Assembly: GCA_026770615.1 (NCBI GenBank)
Contig: MU631629.1
Span: 14,328 to 32,249 of the forward strand
Reading direction: 5' to 3'
DNA length: 17,922 bases
Source of the DNA: Pavlovales sp. CCMP2436
Taxonomy: Eukaryota > Haptophyta > Pavlovophyceae > Pavlovales
A program made the translations under genes and the position numbers. Below are positions 7,792 through 15,021 of the stretch, in pieces (position 1 is the first letter of the stretch; the number at the start of each line of letters is the position of its first letter). The notes under the pieces are model-generated. The model ran no database searches. It saw only the letters and a program-made list of their open reading frames with translations, and was not told where the DNA came from.

Positions 7792-8695
7792 TTACTCTGC
7801 GGTGGCTGGGTTGGTGGTGTGAATTGTCGATTTCCGTGTCCTCTGGGTCATCAGGGTCGTTTGTGGGCTCATCGTCCTTAATGAGCTTGGTTCTTTCGGC
7901 GTTTAAAGCTTCAGTGGCTCCTAGGAGGATCCCTTGTATGGTGCCCGTCTTGTACTCCCTGGTTGGGTTCAGGTTGAGGCATTCCTCGACTAGCTCCTGG
8001 GTCTGTATCGAGACGCTCCCGGCGTGCGCGTCCGGGTGGCTGACTGCAGAGTCGGCGATGGCGCGTAATTTCGAGTTGGTGTCGAGGCCTCCGTGTTTTT
8101 TCATGAGTACGGTTCGTCGAATGTCACGTTGGTCGGCGGTTGCTGGGCAATGCTTCATAATATGTTCGACTGAGTCCATATCGTCCGCTGGGTTTCGGCT
8201 TTTCATGATGCAGAAGGGGAATTTGGTGCTGAGTTTAGGGCCACCTTCGTAGAGGGTAACGTCGAGCTTTGGTTCGTCTCTTGCCCGTTCTGTGTTGTAA
8301 TTCGTGGTCCCTGTCATGTATCGGACGTATGTGCGTTGAGTAGTCTCTAACTATTTCCCCATGGGTGGTCTTAAGGAGGCTGTGGACTCCTTTATCCAGA
8401 GGTCTGTTCGGTCCCTTAAGCGGATGGCATATTTTTTTGTGCGTCTGGTGAGGTTCCGGGGGTCTTTGTTGCGGACATGGATGTTTATAGCTTGGGTTCC
8501 CGCTTCTTCCATGACTGCTCTGCGGATGGTGGATGGTGTGTGGTCGATAAAGTTCCCGTCTTTATCTGTGACGCTGTACCTTGCTGGCGGCCAAGCGCAT
8601 AGGCCTAGGTGGGTCCGAGCTGGGTACCAGAGAAAACGAAGTTTTTTAGGTTCACCAGGATTTTTCATCCCACTTCGATACCCGAGAACAAATCC
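7680..8695 (-). pseudogene. C-terminal part of a LINE-like polyprotein with HxxxxC zinc-knuckle-like motif, copy B
   Basis: Minus frame from about 8695: PGEPKKLRFLWYPARTH, YSVTDKDGNFIDHTPSTIRR, a basic segment TRRTKKYAIRLRDRTD, an in-frame TAG at 8351-8353, then RTYVRYMTGTTNYNTERAR and FPFCIMKSRNPADDMDSVEH followed by IMKHCPATADQR. The C...H....C spacing before ADQR resembles the cysteine-histidine motif found after the reverse transcriptase of many non-LTR retrotransposons (typical form: T-x-E-H-x-L-x-x-C-P). A helical part follows (LVEECLNLNPTREYKTGTIQ), then one frame change near 7830 leads to VDAFAAVLYRRQQQYIDTQQ and a TAG at 7680-7682. No reverse transcriptase core is present: the copy is 5' truncated at about 8700. 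The LINE assignment rests on this motif and is an inference. Confidence 0.5.
8622..8668 (-). repeat. 47-bp block repeated in inverse orientation at 11754-11800
   Basis: On the minus strand it reads atcctggtgaacct, an A-rich run, then ttttctctggtacccagctcg, encoding PGEPKKLRFLWYPAR. The block at 11754-11800 shares both ends (14 and 21 bases) around an A-rich middle. Both alignments start at the same point, consistent with a common 5' breakpoint of two truncated copies of one element. Confidence 0.6.
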
Positions 8696-9032
8696 GAGGA
8701 CGACAACAAAGCAAGTCCGGAAATAGCACAATCAGATAAACGAACCAAAGGAGGACAAGCGTCTCCCCTTAAAAGGAGTACGGGAAGCAAAAAAGAGAAA
8801 TGTCCACTCGCAGAGATAGAGCAACAGCAACATACAGGAAACACCCATTCAACAGGTAACAACACCATAAGAGAGATATATTGACTGATAGGGATTCAAG
8901 CTGGCGTCTGACTGTTCTGAATGTTTTGCTGGTCTGAGCGCTGCGTCGCCCATTGCCTGCTGCGTGCCTTAGCAGATATATACAACAACGGACACGGACC
9001 CAAAACTTCAAAGGAGAAAACAAAAAGAATAA
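8680..9032 (+). pseudogene. Lysine-rich ORF fragment interrupted by a 92-bp insertion
   Basis: The plus frame from about 8680 reads ENKSEDDNKASPEIAQSDKR, then a Lys/Gln/Thr-rich polar sequence ending NTIREIY at 8881, where it meets a stop (TGA, 8882-8884). If the inserted bases 8882-8973 and one copy of the 8-bp target duplication are taken out, the frame continues TTTDTDPKLQRRKQKE to TAA at 9030. That restoration supports a real coding history, possibly a gag/ORF1-like nucleic-acid-binding protein, though no domain is recognised. The 5' start cannot be fixed because it overlaps the LINE-like sequence on the other strand. Confidence 0.4.
8882..8973 (-). mobile_element. 92-bp insertion, 3' fragment of element X, with 8-bp TSD
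   Basis: AGATATAT lies directly on both sides (8874-8881 and 8974-8981). The insert shares 87 bp with 9328-9414 with a single mismatch, so it is recent. The longer relative at 9328 carries on into repeat X; the two share the end that reads CCCTATCA on the minus strand. This is the pattern of a 5'-truncated retroposed copy. Its orientation, with the shared 3' end at 8886, is minus. Confidence 0.65.
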
Positions 9033-9327
9033 CGACCCATAACGCAAGAGACCACAAGCAACACACGAGTAATTGACGCCTCCTCAACCCTCAACCGAAA
9101 ACGGATAACACGATCAAGCACCAAAACACCAGCACAAAAAGCAGCCGAAATACACAGGGCAAGGCCGCCACCAAGACAGAACGGAGCCCAATCCTTCCCA
9201 AGACAGGAAATAGGATAGCCTACACTCAACAAGCCACGCGCTATGCTGTGTCTGCACTTGCAGGCACAGCACAGCATGACTCAGGCTGTACGGAGTTTGT
9301 TTTGCGTGTATGTTTTGTTTATATTTA
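8982..9327. other. Spacer with Lys/Thr-rich open stretch and a hairpin
   Basis: Beyond 9032 a plus frame reads RVIDASSTLNRKRITRSSTK and AQKAAEIHRARPPPRQNG before a stop near 9220; it may belong to the same broken ORF1-like gene. A hairpin at about 9243-9279 pairs atgctgtg...tctgc with gcaggcacagcacagcat (one small bulge). No other feature is seen. Confidence 0.35.
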
Positions 9328-9845
9328 TGATAGGGATTCAAGCTGGCGTCTGACTGTCCTGAATGTTTTGCTGGTCTGAGCGCTGCGTCGCCCATTGCCT
9401 GCTGCGTGCCTTAGTCGGCTGCGCTGGCTTGAGCGCCACCGCGCGTGCCGATGGATCTCCGGTAGTGTGCCCGGGTAAGGGCTTTAGGGAGATGATCTGC
9501 TGGTTGCTGTTTGTCGTGTTCCCCCGCTGGGCAGCGATCGGGGCCAGCGCGCTCGAGCGCGCGAGCAGCAGCTGCGCATGGCCGCGTGCCGCGATCGTAC
9601 CGATCGTGTCGATGAGCTGCTTCTTGATGCGCGCCGCCGCTTTATATAATTTATTCCGCTCGAGACCCCTCATCGTCGTCGGTTCATAACGACGTCACTC
9701 CGGAGAGTGAACCCGCCGTGCCAGCAGGTACCTCCAGCTGCATCCATTCAGCTGTAGGGCCATCACTGACAAAAATTACCTCGTTAAGTTGCTGAACACG
9801 CCCAGGTCCACTTCAATTCCTCTTCGCCGCCGCGCCGTCGTCCTT
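9328..9845 (-). repeat. Dispersed repeat X, copy 2 (uninterrupted)
   Basis: On the minus strand it includes the VQQLNEVIF-like stretch (about 9795-9690), the sequence tcgttatgaaccgacgacg that is the empty site for the MITE at 1603, a 111-codon ORF (9338-9673), and the 3' end CCCTATCA at 9328. The last 87 bp recur at 8886-8972. The 5' boundary is unclear, near the poly-C tract. Confidence 0.55.
9338..9673 (-). CDS. 111-codon hypothetical ORF within repeat X
   Basis: ATG at 9673 opens MRGLERNKLYKAAARIKKQL, a basic helical start, followed by an Ala/Leu-rich helix and a polar tail ending QQNIQDSQTPA. No domain is recognised. The start codon region is conserved in the other copy of the repeat (about 1941, MSRFERN) although that copy is stopped after 17 codons. 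It could be a small nucleic-acid-binding protein of a mobile element; this is only a guess from composition. Confidence 0.4.
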   Translation of the reverse strand: MRGLERNKLYKAAARIKKQLIDTIGTIAARGHAQLLLARSSALAPIAAQRGNTTNSNQQIISLKPLPGHTTGDPSARAVALKPAQPTKARSRQWATQRSDQQNIQDSQTPA

Positions 9846-9964
9846 GTGCCGCTGTTGGCCTCGTCCCACCAGCCGCCCACGTTCGCCGTACATCCCAGCT
9901 ACCAAATCCGTCTTCTCCGCTGCCAAATCAGCCGCCGTCCAAGTCCCCACCTCCGTCACTCCGC

Positions 9965-10050
<86 letters not shown>

Positions 10051-10083
10051 CCGTATCCTTTTCTCCTGTTGGACTCCATCGGC
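9846..10083. repeat. 81-base homopolymer C tract and flanks
   Basis: Bases 9966-10046 are C without interruption. Left flank is Pro/Ser-type C-rich sequence, right flank resumes ctccgccgtatcc. ORFs across it (poly-Pro or poly-Gly) are artefacts of the tract. Such a run can form i-motif or G-quadruplex structures on opposite strands, and it is also a typical place for sequencing or assembly error. Confidence 0.9.
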
Positions 10084-11208
10084 TCATGGCCCTAGGGCCA
10101 TAACTTCACATGCCGCTTCAAAGTGTGTCTTACCCTTGTCGATTGAGATAACACATACCCTCCTGCCTCCTCCACGCGCATCCATGATAAGGTCCTGTAG
10201 AGATTTTTTGTTGCTTGCTCCTGACTGGGCTGTCCACCCCTTGTTGTTGCCATTATATCGTGGGAGCCCAGCTAGGGGCTCAGCTCGGTAAAATGCAATG
10301 AAGTCGTTGACTTGCTTGTTCTCTAATCTCTTAATCAGTACCACATCCCTGCCTATGCATGTAGCGATACTGTGCCGGCTCTTAGAAAGTCCCGCAGGCC
10401 CCCCAAAGGGCCCCGCCGGAGGCCCTTTCGCCGTGAGGCGAAGAAAAATTGTAGGCCCTTTTTATGTGTTTTTGACCTTAGTTAGTTACTTTAACCGGCT
10501 GCACGTGCAGCTACGCAGCGCACTGCGCGCGCACGCTGCGGTGCCGCGCCTGCAGCTACGCGCGCACGCTAGACACATTTCGAAAATAAAATTATACACT
10601 CACTAAATAGTTAGTTAGTATTATATTCAGAATAAAATGGTTTTGGCCATAACTCCTGGCCAATAGCTCATGGGCTCTGATAATTTGAGGTTGTGTTCAT
10701 TAGGGCCGTGCGCAACTTCTAAGCTTGCAAACGCGCGCGATGCATGCGCGCGCGGCGCGCGCGCACGCGCGCGAAAAGCATAATTACAAAGGCGCCGTAC
10801 TCGCACGCCGCAATGTTAACTCTCGCTCAGGGCCCCCCGAAGAACTTCTGACCCGGGGGCTGGGGCCCCGAGGGCCCCGGGCCTCCGGCCCGGGGCCCCA
10901 CGAAGCTTCTTCGTACGTTACGCCTTTTCTAAGAGCCGGATACTGTGGAGCATGTTATCATGCATCCATGCTGCCTGGTTTGGTCCTAAGTGTGGCCGCC
11001 CATATCGTGCTTGTGCTGCGATTGGTCAAAGGTTTCTTCGTAAGTTGTGGTTAAGGTCGTTTCCCATGGGGTCCCCTACGTTATTCGCACTGCGTAGCCC
11101 CAGATTTTTCTGGACTTCTTCAGGTAGGGAGTGGGCATGCGCGATTGCCCTATTCCATAGTGCTATGCCTTCTTCCCAGCTGACCGTCCGCCCTGCACTT
11201 CTCAGCAC
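10084..11208 (-). pseudogene. OTU-family domain, copy C, split by a 9-bp-TSD transposon
   Basis: Minus strand. From 11208 the frame reads EEGIALWNRAIAHAHSLPEE, VQKNLGLRSANN, GDPMGN, aligning with the region after the catalytic Cys in copies B and D. One in-frame TGA at 11023-11025 follows, then QAAWMHDNMLHSI, where the Trp that is mutated in copies A and D is intact. The inserted element (10375-10938) falls in the HSI codons. Beyond it the frame resumes in phase: ATCIGRDVVLIKRLENKQVN, then FIAFYRAEPLAGLPRYNG, then VCVISIDKGKTHFEAACEVM and a stop at 10084. THFEA carries the candidate catalytic His in a classical OTU context. The DGNC part is missing: homology ends near 11208. Apart from the stop and the insertion, this is the best preserved C-terminal half. 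Confidence 0.7.
10375..10938. mobile_element. 564-bp non-autonomous transposon with 9-bp TSD inside OTU copy C
   Basis: GATACTGTG flanks both sides (10366-10374 and 10939-10947). The ends carry the inverted repeat CGGCTCTTAGAAA (left has one extra C at 10375). Removing the element and one target copy rejoins the OTU reading frame exactly. No transposase ORF is seen. The interior has GC-rich local palindromes (about 10381-10440, 10730-10780 and 10845-10905). A 9-bp duplication is typical of Mutator-like elements, though the short ends do not prove that. Confidence 0.8.
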
Positions 11209-11308
11209 GGCGTGATTTTACAGTTGTCTACGGGCTAACGTGGCAATGTTGTAAATTCGCCGATTGGCTGCATTCCGGGGCTGCATCAGGGGTATAAGGT
11301 ATTATACC
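11209..11308. other. Short spacer with a small perfect hairpin
   Basis: GGGTATAA pairs with TTATACCC around ggta at about 11290-11309, next to the left end of the following element. No gene. Confidence 0.4.
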
Positions 11309-11741
11309 CAGAGCTCGTAACACACCGTGAGTCAACTCACCCCAGCAACTCACAAGTGAGTGGGAGTTCACCATGTGAGTTAACTCACAACTCCCACTCC
11401 CAACCACAATCCGCCAGTGACCCGTGAGTGGGAGCTAAACTCACAGCAACTCACACGCTTTCCCAATCACAGCAACTCCCACTCACGCTAGTGAGTGGGC
11501 ACCAACTGATGCCAACTGACGTTTTAACCCTCAAATATTTATTTATGTGGCGAGTGCGAGCTGCTGATCTCATTGGTCGCTTGATTTTAGACCAATATTT
11601 GAATTTAGGCGGGCCGTGAGTTAACTCACAAGCTATGTGAGCTAACTCACCAACTTGCACTCGCACTTACCAACTCTGGAAATTGCTCAACTCCCACTCA
11701 CACGCACTCACTGCTACAAATGTTGTGAGTTACGAGCTCTG
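11309..11741. mobile_element. 433-bp MITE-like element packed with GTGAGT palindromes
   Basis: Left end CAGAGCTCGTAACACAC; right end, reverse-complemented, CAGAGCTCGTAACTCAC (16 of 17 match). Inside, GTGAGTTAACTCAC occurs perfectly at 11375-11388 and 11616-11629, with one-base variants at 11327-11340 (central C) and 11637-11650 (central C). GTGAGTGGGAGTT-type units occur in both orientations between them. I see no clean target duplication (left flank tattatacc, right flank taatacatc), so the MITE label rests on the terminal repeats alone. No coding capacity. Confidence 0.6.
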
Positions 11742-11753
11742 TAATACATCCTG

Positions 11754-11800
11754 GTGAACCTATTAAAATAAAGTTTTCTCTGGTACCCAGCTCGCACCCC
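11754..11800 (+). repeat. Inverse copy of the 8622-8668 block
   Basis: Reads atcctggtgaacct, then an A/T-rich middle, then ttttctctggtacccagctcg. It starts a few bases after the MITE right end. It is the start of a truncated LINE-tail fragment (SFLWYPART in one frame) that becomes unrecognisable by about 11825. Confidence 0.6.
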
Positions 11801-11865
11801 TTTATTTCACGGCAGCGGCCGCGCGGTACAAACAATGAAAACTGTATGTAAATGCATGGATCAAT

Positions 11866-12012
11866 AGGTAAAAAACCAATCCAGTTTGGAAATACTCAGT
11901 TCAAAATTAGCCATAGGTAAAAGTCCAACCCAATTTGGAAACACTCAGTTCATAAATAACCAAATGTAAAAAGCAACCCAGTTTGGAAACACTCAGTTTA
12001 TAAATATTCAAA
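11866..12012. repeat. Three tandem 49-bp repeats
   Basis: Units begin at 11866, 11915 and 11964 (period 49), each with gtaaaa, ccaa(t/c)ccagtttggaaa and actcagttc/t followed by an A/T-rich end. A shorter two-fold repeat of a(t)agc(g/a)caatcagtt follows at about 12126-12165. AT-rich, no gene. Confidence 0.8.
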
Positions 12013-12311
12013 ACGAAAATCTTAAACGAAAATCTGCAAATTTAACGAAACCCCCACCCCCCCGTCCATGATTTCAGCTTTTCTTCTTTGTTCCCCGCTT
12101 TGGCTCACAAACTGGATTCTTAAAAATAGCGCAATCAGTTCAAATATAGCACAATCAGTTTTAAAATAGTAAAAACTTTGTTCACCAGCCCCAGGTCCGC
12201 AGGATCCACGTATGGAAGTGATTCCTAGTCTTATGGTTTTGGAACCCAGCCCTTTGGGGCGAAGTCGGGGGTTCAACTCCAATTCTTGGTTCTTTACGCC
12301 TTTGGCCCCTT
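12013..12311. other. Non-coding spacer
   Basis: No gene seen. Bases 12180-12213 (gttcaccagccccaggtccg and following) nearly match 14937-14970, downstream of the cytochrome b5 gene. A B-box-like ggggttcaactcc occurs at about 12270 but no tRNA fold supports it. Confidence 0.4.
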
Positions 12312-12465
12312 AGGTGGGCACCCTTTGGTTAAGTGTGTGTAAATTTCCAGTTATACGTCCGCCCCCGAATGGTTCTGAAACCCGAACCAGAGCGTCGAAA
12401 TACACTAGGATCCGGGGAACTTTCCGAGCACACCGGATACCGTCCCCACCGCTGAGTCTGATCAA
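12312..12465 (-). repeat. Dispersed repeat R, copy 2
   Basis: Reverse complement of 6603-6735 at moderate identity. On the minus strand one frame reads SGGDGIRCARKVPRILVYFD, ending in a VYFD motif that also appears in the direct repeat at 3497 and 5592 (gtgtatttcgac). A distant link between these repeats is possible. Confidence 0.5.
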
Positions 12466-12697
12466 CAAAACGACAATCGACGCCGCTCGAATAATTTGCT
12501 GCTGACCGGACTCCTCTGCATCTCGAGCGCTCGAGCTGCCGCACGCCTGCGCACGCGACAATCCTGTAGCGCCATAACACAGACAACTATACTCCGACAG
12601 CCATCATCCCACAGTGTGATTCTTGCCCACGAGGGGCAGGAACCACAAAGTGGGAGGCTTTTGCTGTGGCCCGGTCTACCCCACCCCTTAACTGGGG
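12466..12697. other. Spacer with a C/G hairpin
   Basis: CCCACCCC pairs with GGGGTGGG around ttaact at 12680-12701, overlapping the stop of the following minus-strand ORF. No gene recognised otherwise. Confidence 0.35.
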
Positions 12698-13851
12698 TGG
12701 GCCTCGGGCTCAGTGGTTTTGAGTTTTGGTTCAGGGCATTTTTCTTCCCAATTGCGTATCTGACGCGCCTTCTTTTTGGGCTGTTGGATGGATTCTGGGC
12801 TTGCTGGCTCCTGTTTGCGTTTGCATGAGCGCATCACGCGTTGAGGTATGGCCTCGTATTGTATGGTGGGTATGGCCGGTGCTGGTGGCAGTGGGGGGGT
12901 GGCTGGGGCCGACTTCTGTGGCTCGGCAGGATTGCCCTGGCTCGGTGTGCGCTTGCGGGGCGCAGCTAGGGTTGATTTTGGGCTTGCTGGCTCCTGTTTG
13001 GGTTTGGGGCGTTTGTCACTGGCGGCTTAATGTACTGTGGCCTGGTTGGCATCGGGGGACTTTTTGGACGCTGAGCGCGTCATGCGCGAGTTTGTGGCAG
13101 ATTTGTCCGGGCTCATTGGGCGGGCGCATGGATGAGCTGGTACGGTGGCCTCGTATTCTATGGGATGGCCGATGCTGGCGGCACTAGAGGAGTGGCTGGA
13201 GGCGGCCTCTGCGGCGGGGTAGGCTTGGCCTGGCTCAATGCGCGTTTGCCTGGCGGGCTTGGTGTGGCCTCGTGGTGTGTAGCGGGTGGGGCCCTTGCTG
13301 GTGGCGTTGGAGGCATGTTTGGTGTTGTGGCCTCGTGTTGTGTAGCGGGTAGGGCCCGTGCTGGTGGCGTTGGGGGCATGCTTGGTGTCGGGTTCTGCGG
13401 AGTGGCCGGGATGTCCGGGCCTCGCAAGCGCTTGTGTGGCTCTGCTCGTATGGCCTGGAGAGGTACCGCGGGTAGCGGGTAGGCGTAGTGCGGCGTTGTC
13501 CGCGCGACCGGCGGGAGGGTGGGCGTTCGCTGCCGTTTTTTCCCCGCGGGTGTGGTTGCCCCCACCTGCGTCTTTTTCTTGGCTGCCCTCTCGGCCGCCT
13601 GTGCGGCCCACCAGGCCATCTTGAACTTTTTCGCGTCGTATATGGAGATCTTATCCTTGGTTGCCGCAGCGGATGCCTCGATTGCGGCTTCGCGCAGGTT
13701 GTGCATCTCGAGGCCTATGGTGTAGAAGCGTAAAGCTTAAAGCGCCGTGCTTTGGGGGGTCTCCCTCGCTGTCTTTCTCGAGCTCTTCCTTAATGCTCAT
13801 ACCGACCCGTTCGGTGTAGTAATCCGGCCTAGCGATCATGTGTGTTGCCAC
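12698..13851 (-). pseudogene. LINE-tail relic with expanded Pro/Lys-rich repetitive linker (sixth family fragment)
   Basis: Minus strand with about three frame changes (near 13735, 13160 and 13030). It starts MATHMIARPDYYTERVGMSI, then KEELEKDSEGDPPKHGAL, then TIGLEMHNLREAAIEASAAA, DKISIYDAKKFKMAWWAAQA and AERAAKKKTQ. This parallels the helical part of copy B (ELVEECLNLNP, TIQGILLGATEALNAE, VDAFAAVLYRRQQ, KQKKARR) at low identity. After it comes a long Pro/Ala/Thr/Lys-rich region with tandem modules: two about 60-bp units at 13267-13391 (MPPTPPARAxPATxHEAT), and a larger duplicated module (about 12790-12970 and 13075-13265) with IQYEAIP/IEYEAT and KQEPASP. It stops at about 12698 without an OTU domain. 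Disordered basic linkers of this kind fit nucleic-acid binding, but that is a guess. Confidence 0.45.
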
Positions 13852-13889
13852 TCTTTTTGATTTTGGGATCCCCAGTCGTGGTGCCAGCT

Positions 13890-14400
13890 CGGTTCAGAGT
13901 GCGTCGTGAAGATCTTGGCGGAGCTCGGCCGTTGACGGACACTCGTGGTACAACTCAACAGGACCGTAAGCCTTGAGGACATGGACGTCTGCGGCGACGG
14001 GAACTGCTTTCTATACGCCGCACTGGGTATAAACGGCCACGGTGCGGGCCATCCACAAGCAGCAGCGACCCTACGCAGCCAAGCCATAGCCCACGCCCGC
14101 TCGCTATCAATGACCGTCCAAAATTTACCGGAACGCAGACGACCGGCCGAACACCCAACAGACCCATACGGAAATATGGACACCTCGTGCAAGTGGTCGC
14201 GATGGACCACCAGGAAGAAGAAAAAGCCTAGATTAACAGCAACATGTTTTACAGCATAGTCACCGTCCTACGCATCGACATCGCAATAACGCACCACTTG
14301 TCAAAGGGAGCCAAAGTCTGCCAAACACTGACTGATACTAGTTACACCGCGCGGGCCCACACCTCTCCATACCACACCCAGCCAACCTTATCCCACTAGA
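13890..14400 (+). pseudogene. OTU-family domain, copy D (decayed), plus strand
   Basis: The plus frame across 13945-14259 reads VVQLNRTVSLEDMDV, then CGDGNCFLYAALGINGHGAG with the catalytic Cys at about 14005, then RSQAIAHARSLSMTVQN, RRPAEHPTDPYGN. A frame change follows near 14190, then VVAMDHQEEEKA, an in-frame TAG where copies B and C have Trp, NSNMFYSIVTVLRIDIAIT and a Pro-rich tail that stops at about 14398. The His-containing C-terminus is absent. The 5' end of homology is near 13890 and lies head-to-head with the minus-strand relic ending at 13851. Confidence 0.7.
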
Positions 14401-14936
14401 AACAAGTTGCCAACGGGTGCCAGTAACTAACAAGGTTTTCTATTTTGAAGAGGTGATCCGCCTTGCTGAAATCGTTCACCAGCCTCCCTAACACTTTTTT
14501 TAATGTGAGTTTCCCGTATTTAATTTTTTAAAAGAGTTTTAAAATGAATTGCTTGTATGTAATTTTAAGAAGTAAGTTACTTATTCGCGGCGGTCACTTG
14601 TTTGAAAAGTTAGATACGAATCTACTGCACACCGCGAGACGCGGGGGCGCAGACCCCATCTTTCACCGGCCGCCCCCGTCACCTGCAAGTTGCAACCAAC
14701 CTGCATCACCAGGTCCCGCCTCGCCTTGGTCCCGCCTCGCAAATCGAACCGCGTTTTTGAGATAGTAATTAGTAAATGACAACCGCCGAGTTTCAAAAAA
14801 TAAAATAAAAATATACTGCAACACGGCACCGAAAAAAAAAAACTGAATCCAGGCTCCGCTCTCCCTTCACCCCGCAGCCCCTCATCCCACAGCTCACCTA
14901 GCCACTATCTAATAACTTGGAACCTGCTCAACAACT
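14401..14936. other. AT-rich spacer, no gene seen
   Basis: Contains a tandem ggtcccgcctcgc pair (about 14716 and 14732) and A/T-rich tracts. The short ORFs on either strand have no coding signature. It separates the OTU relic from the 3' end of the cytochrome b5 gene, with which it is convergent. Confidence 0.45.
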
Positions 14937-14979
14937 TGTTCACCCGCCCCAGGTCCGTAGATCCACGTTATAATAATCA

Positions 14980-14985
14980 TTTATT
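14980..14985 (-). promoter_or_regulatory. AATAAA polyadenylation signal of the cytochrome b5 gene
   Basis: AATAAA on the minus strand about 40 bp after the stop codon of the last exon, within a small ATAATA...TATTAT palindrome. Position and spacing fit a canonical signal. Confidence 0.5.
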
Positions 14986-15021
14986 ATATGGCGGGCAAAT
15001 CGTTCGCGAAGAGCGCATTCC

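Noticed and set aside
7575..8252. 225-codon plus ORF
   Set aside because: Complement of the LINE-tail frame on the minus strand, which has the recognisable CHC motif.
8886..9415. TRIM or LTR pair from the 87-bp direct repeats
   Set aside because: Only the left copy has its own target duplication and the right copy is continuous with repeat X, so the pair is not the two ends of one element.
9789..10103. Poly-Pro and poly-Gly ORFs
   Set aside because: Created by the homopolymer C tract on either strand.
10084..10344. Reverse transcriptase motif (SIDKGKTHFEA as RT motif A)
   Set aside because: In-frame continuation from the OTU part across the transposon shows that this is the C-terminal His region of the OTU domain.
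12230..12295. tRNA gene suggested by ggggttcaactcc
   Set aside because: T-stem does not pair and no acceptor or anticodon stems can be drawn.
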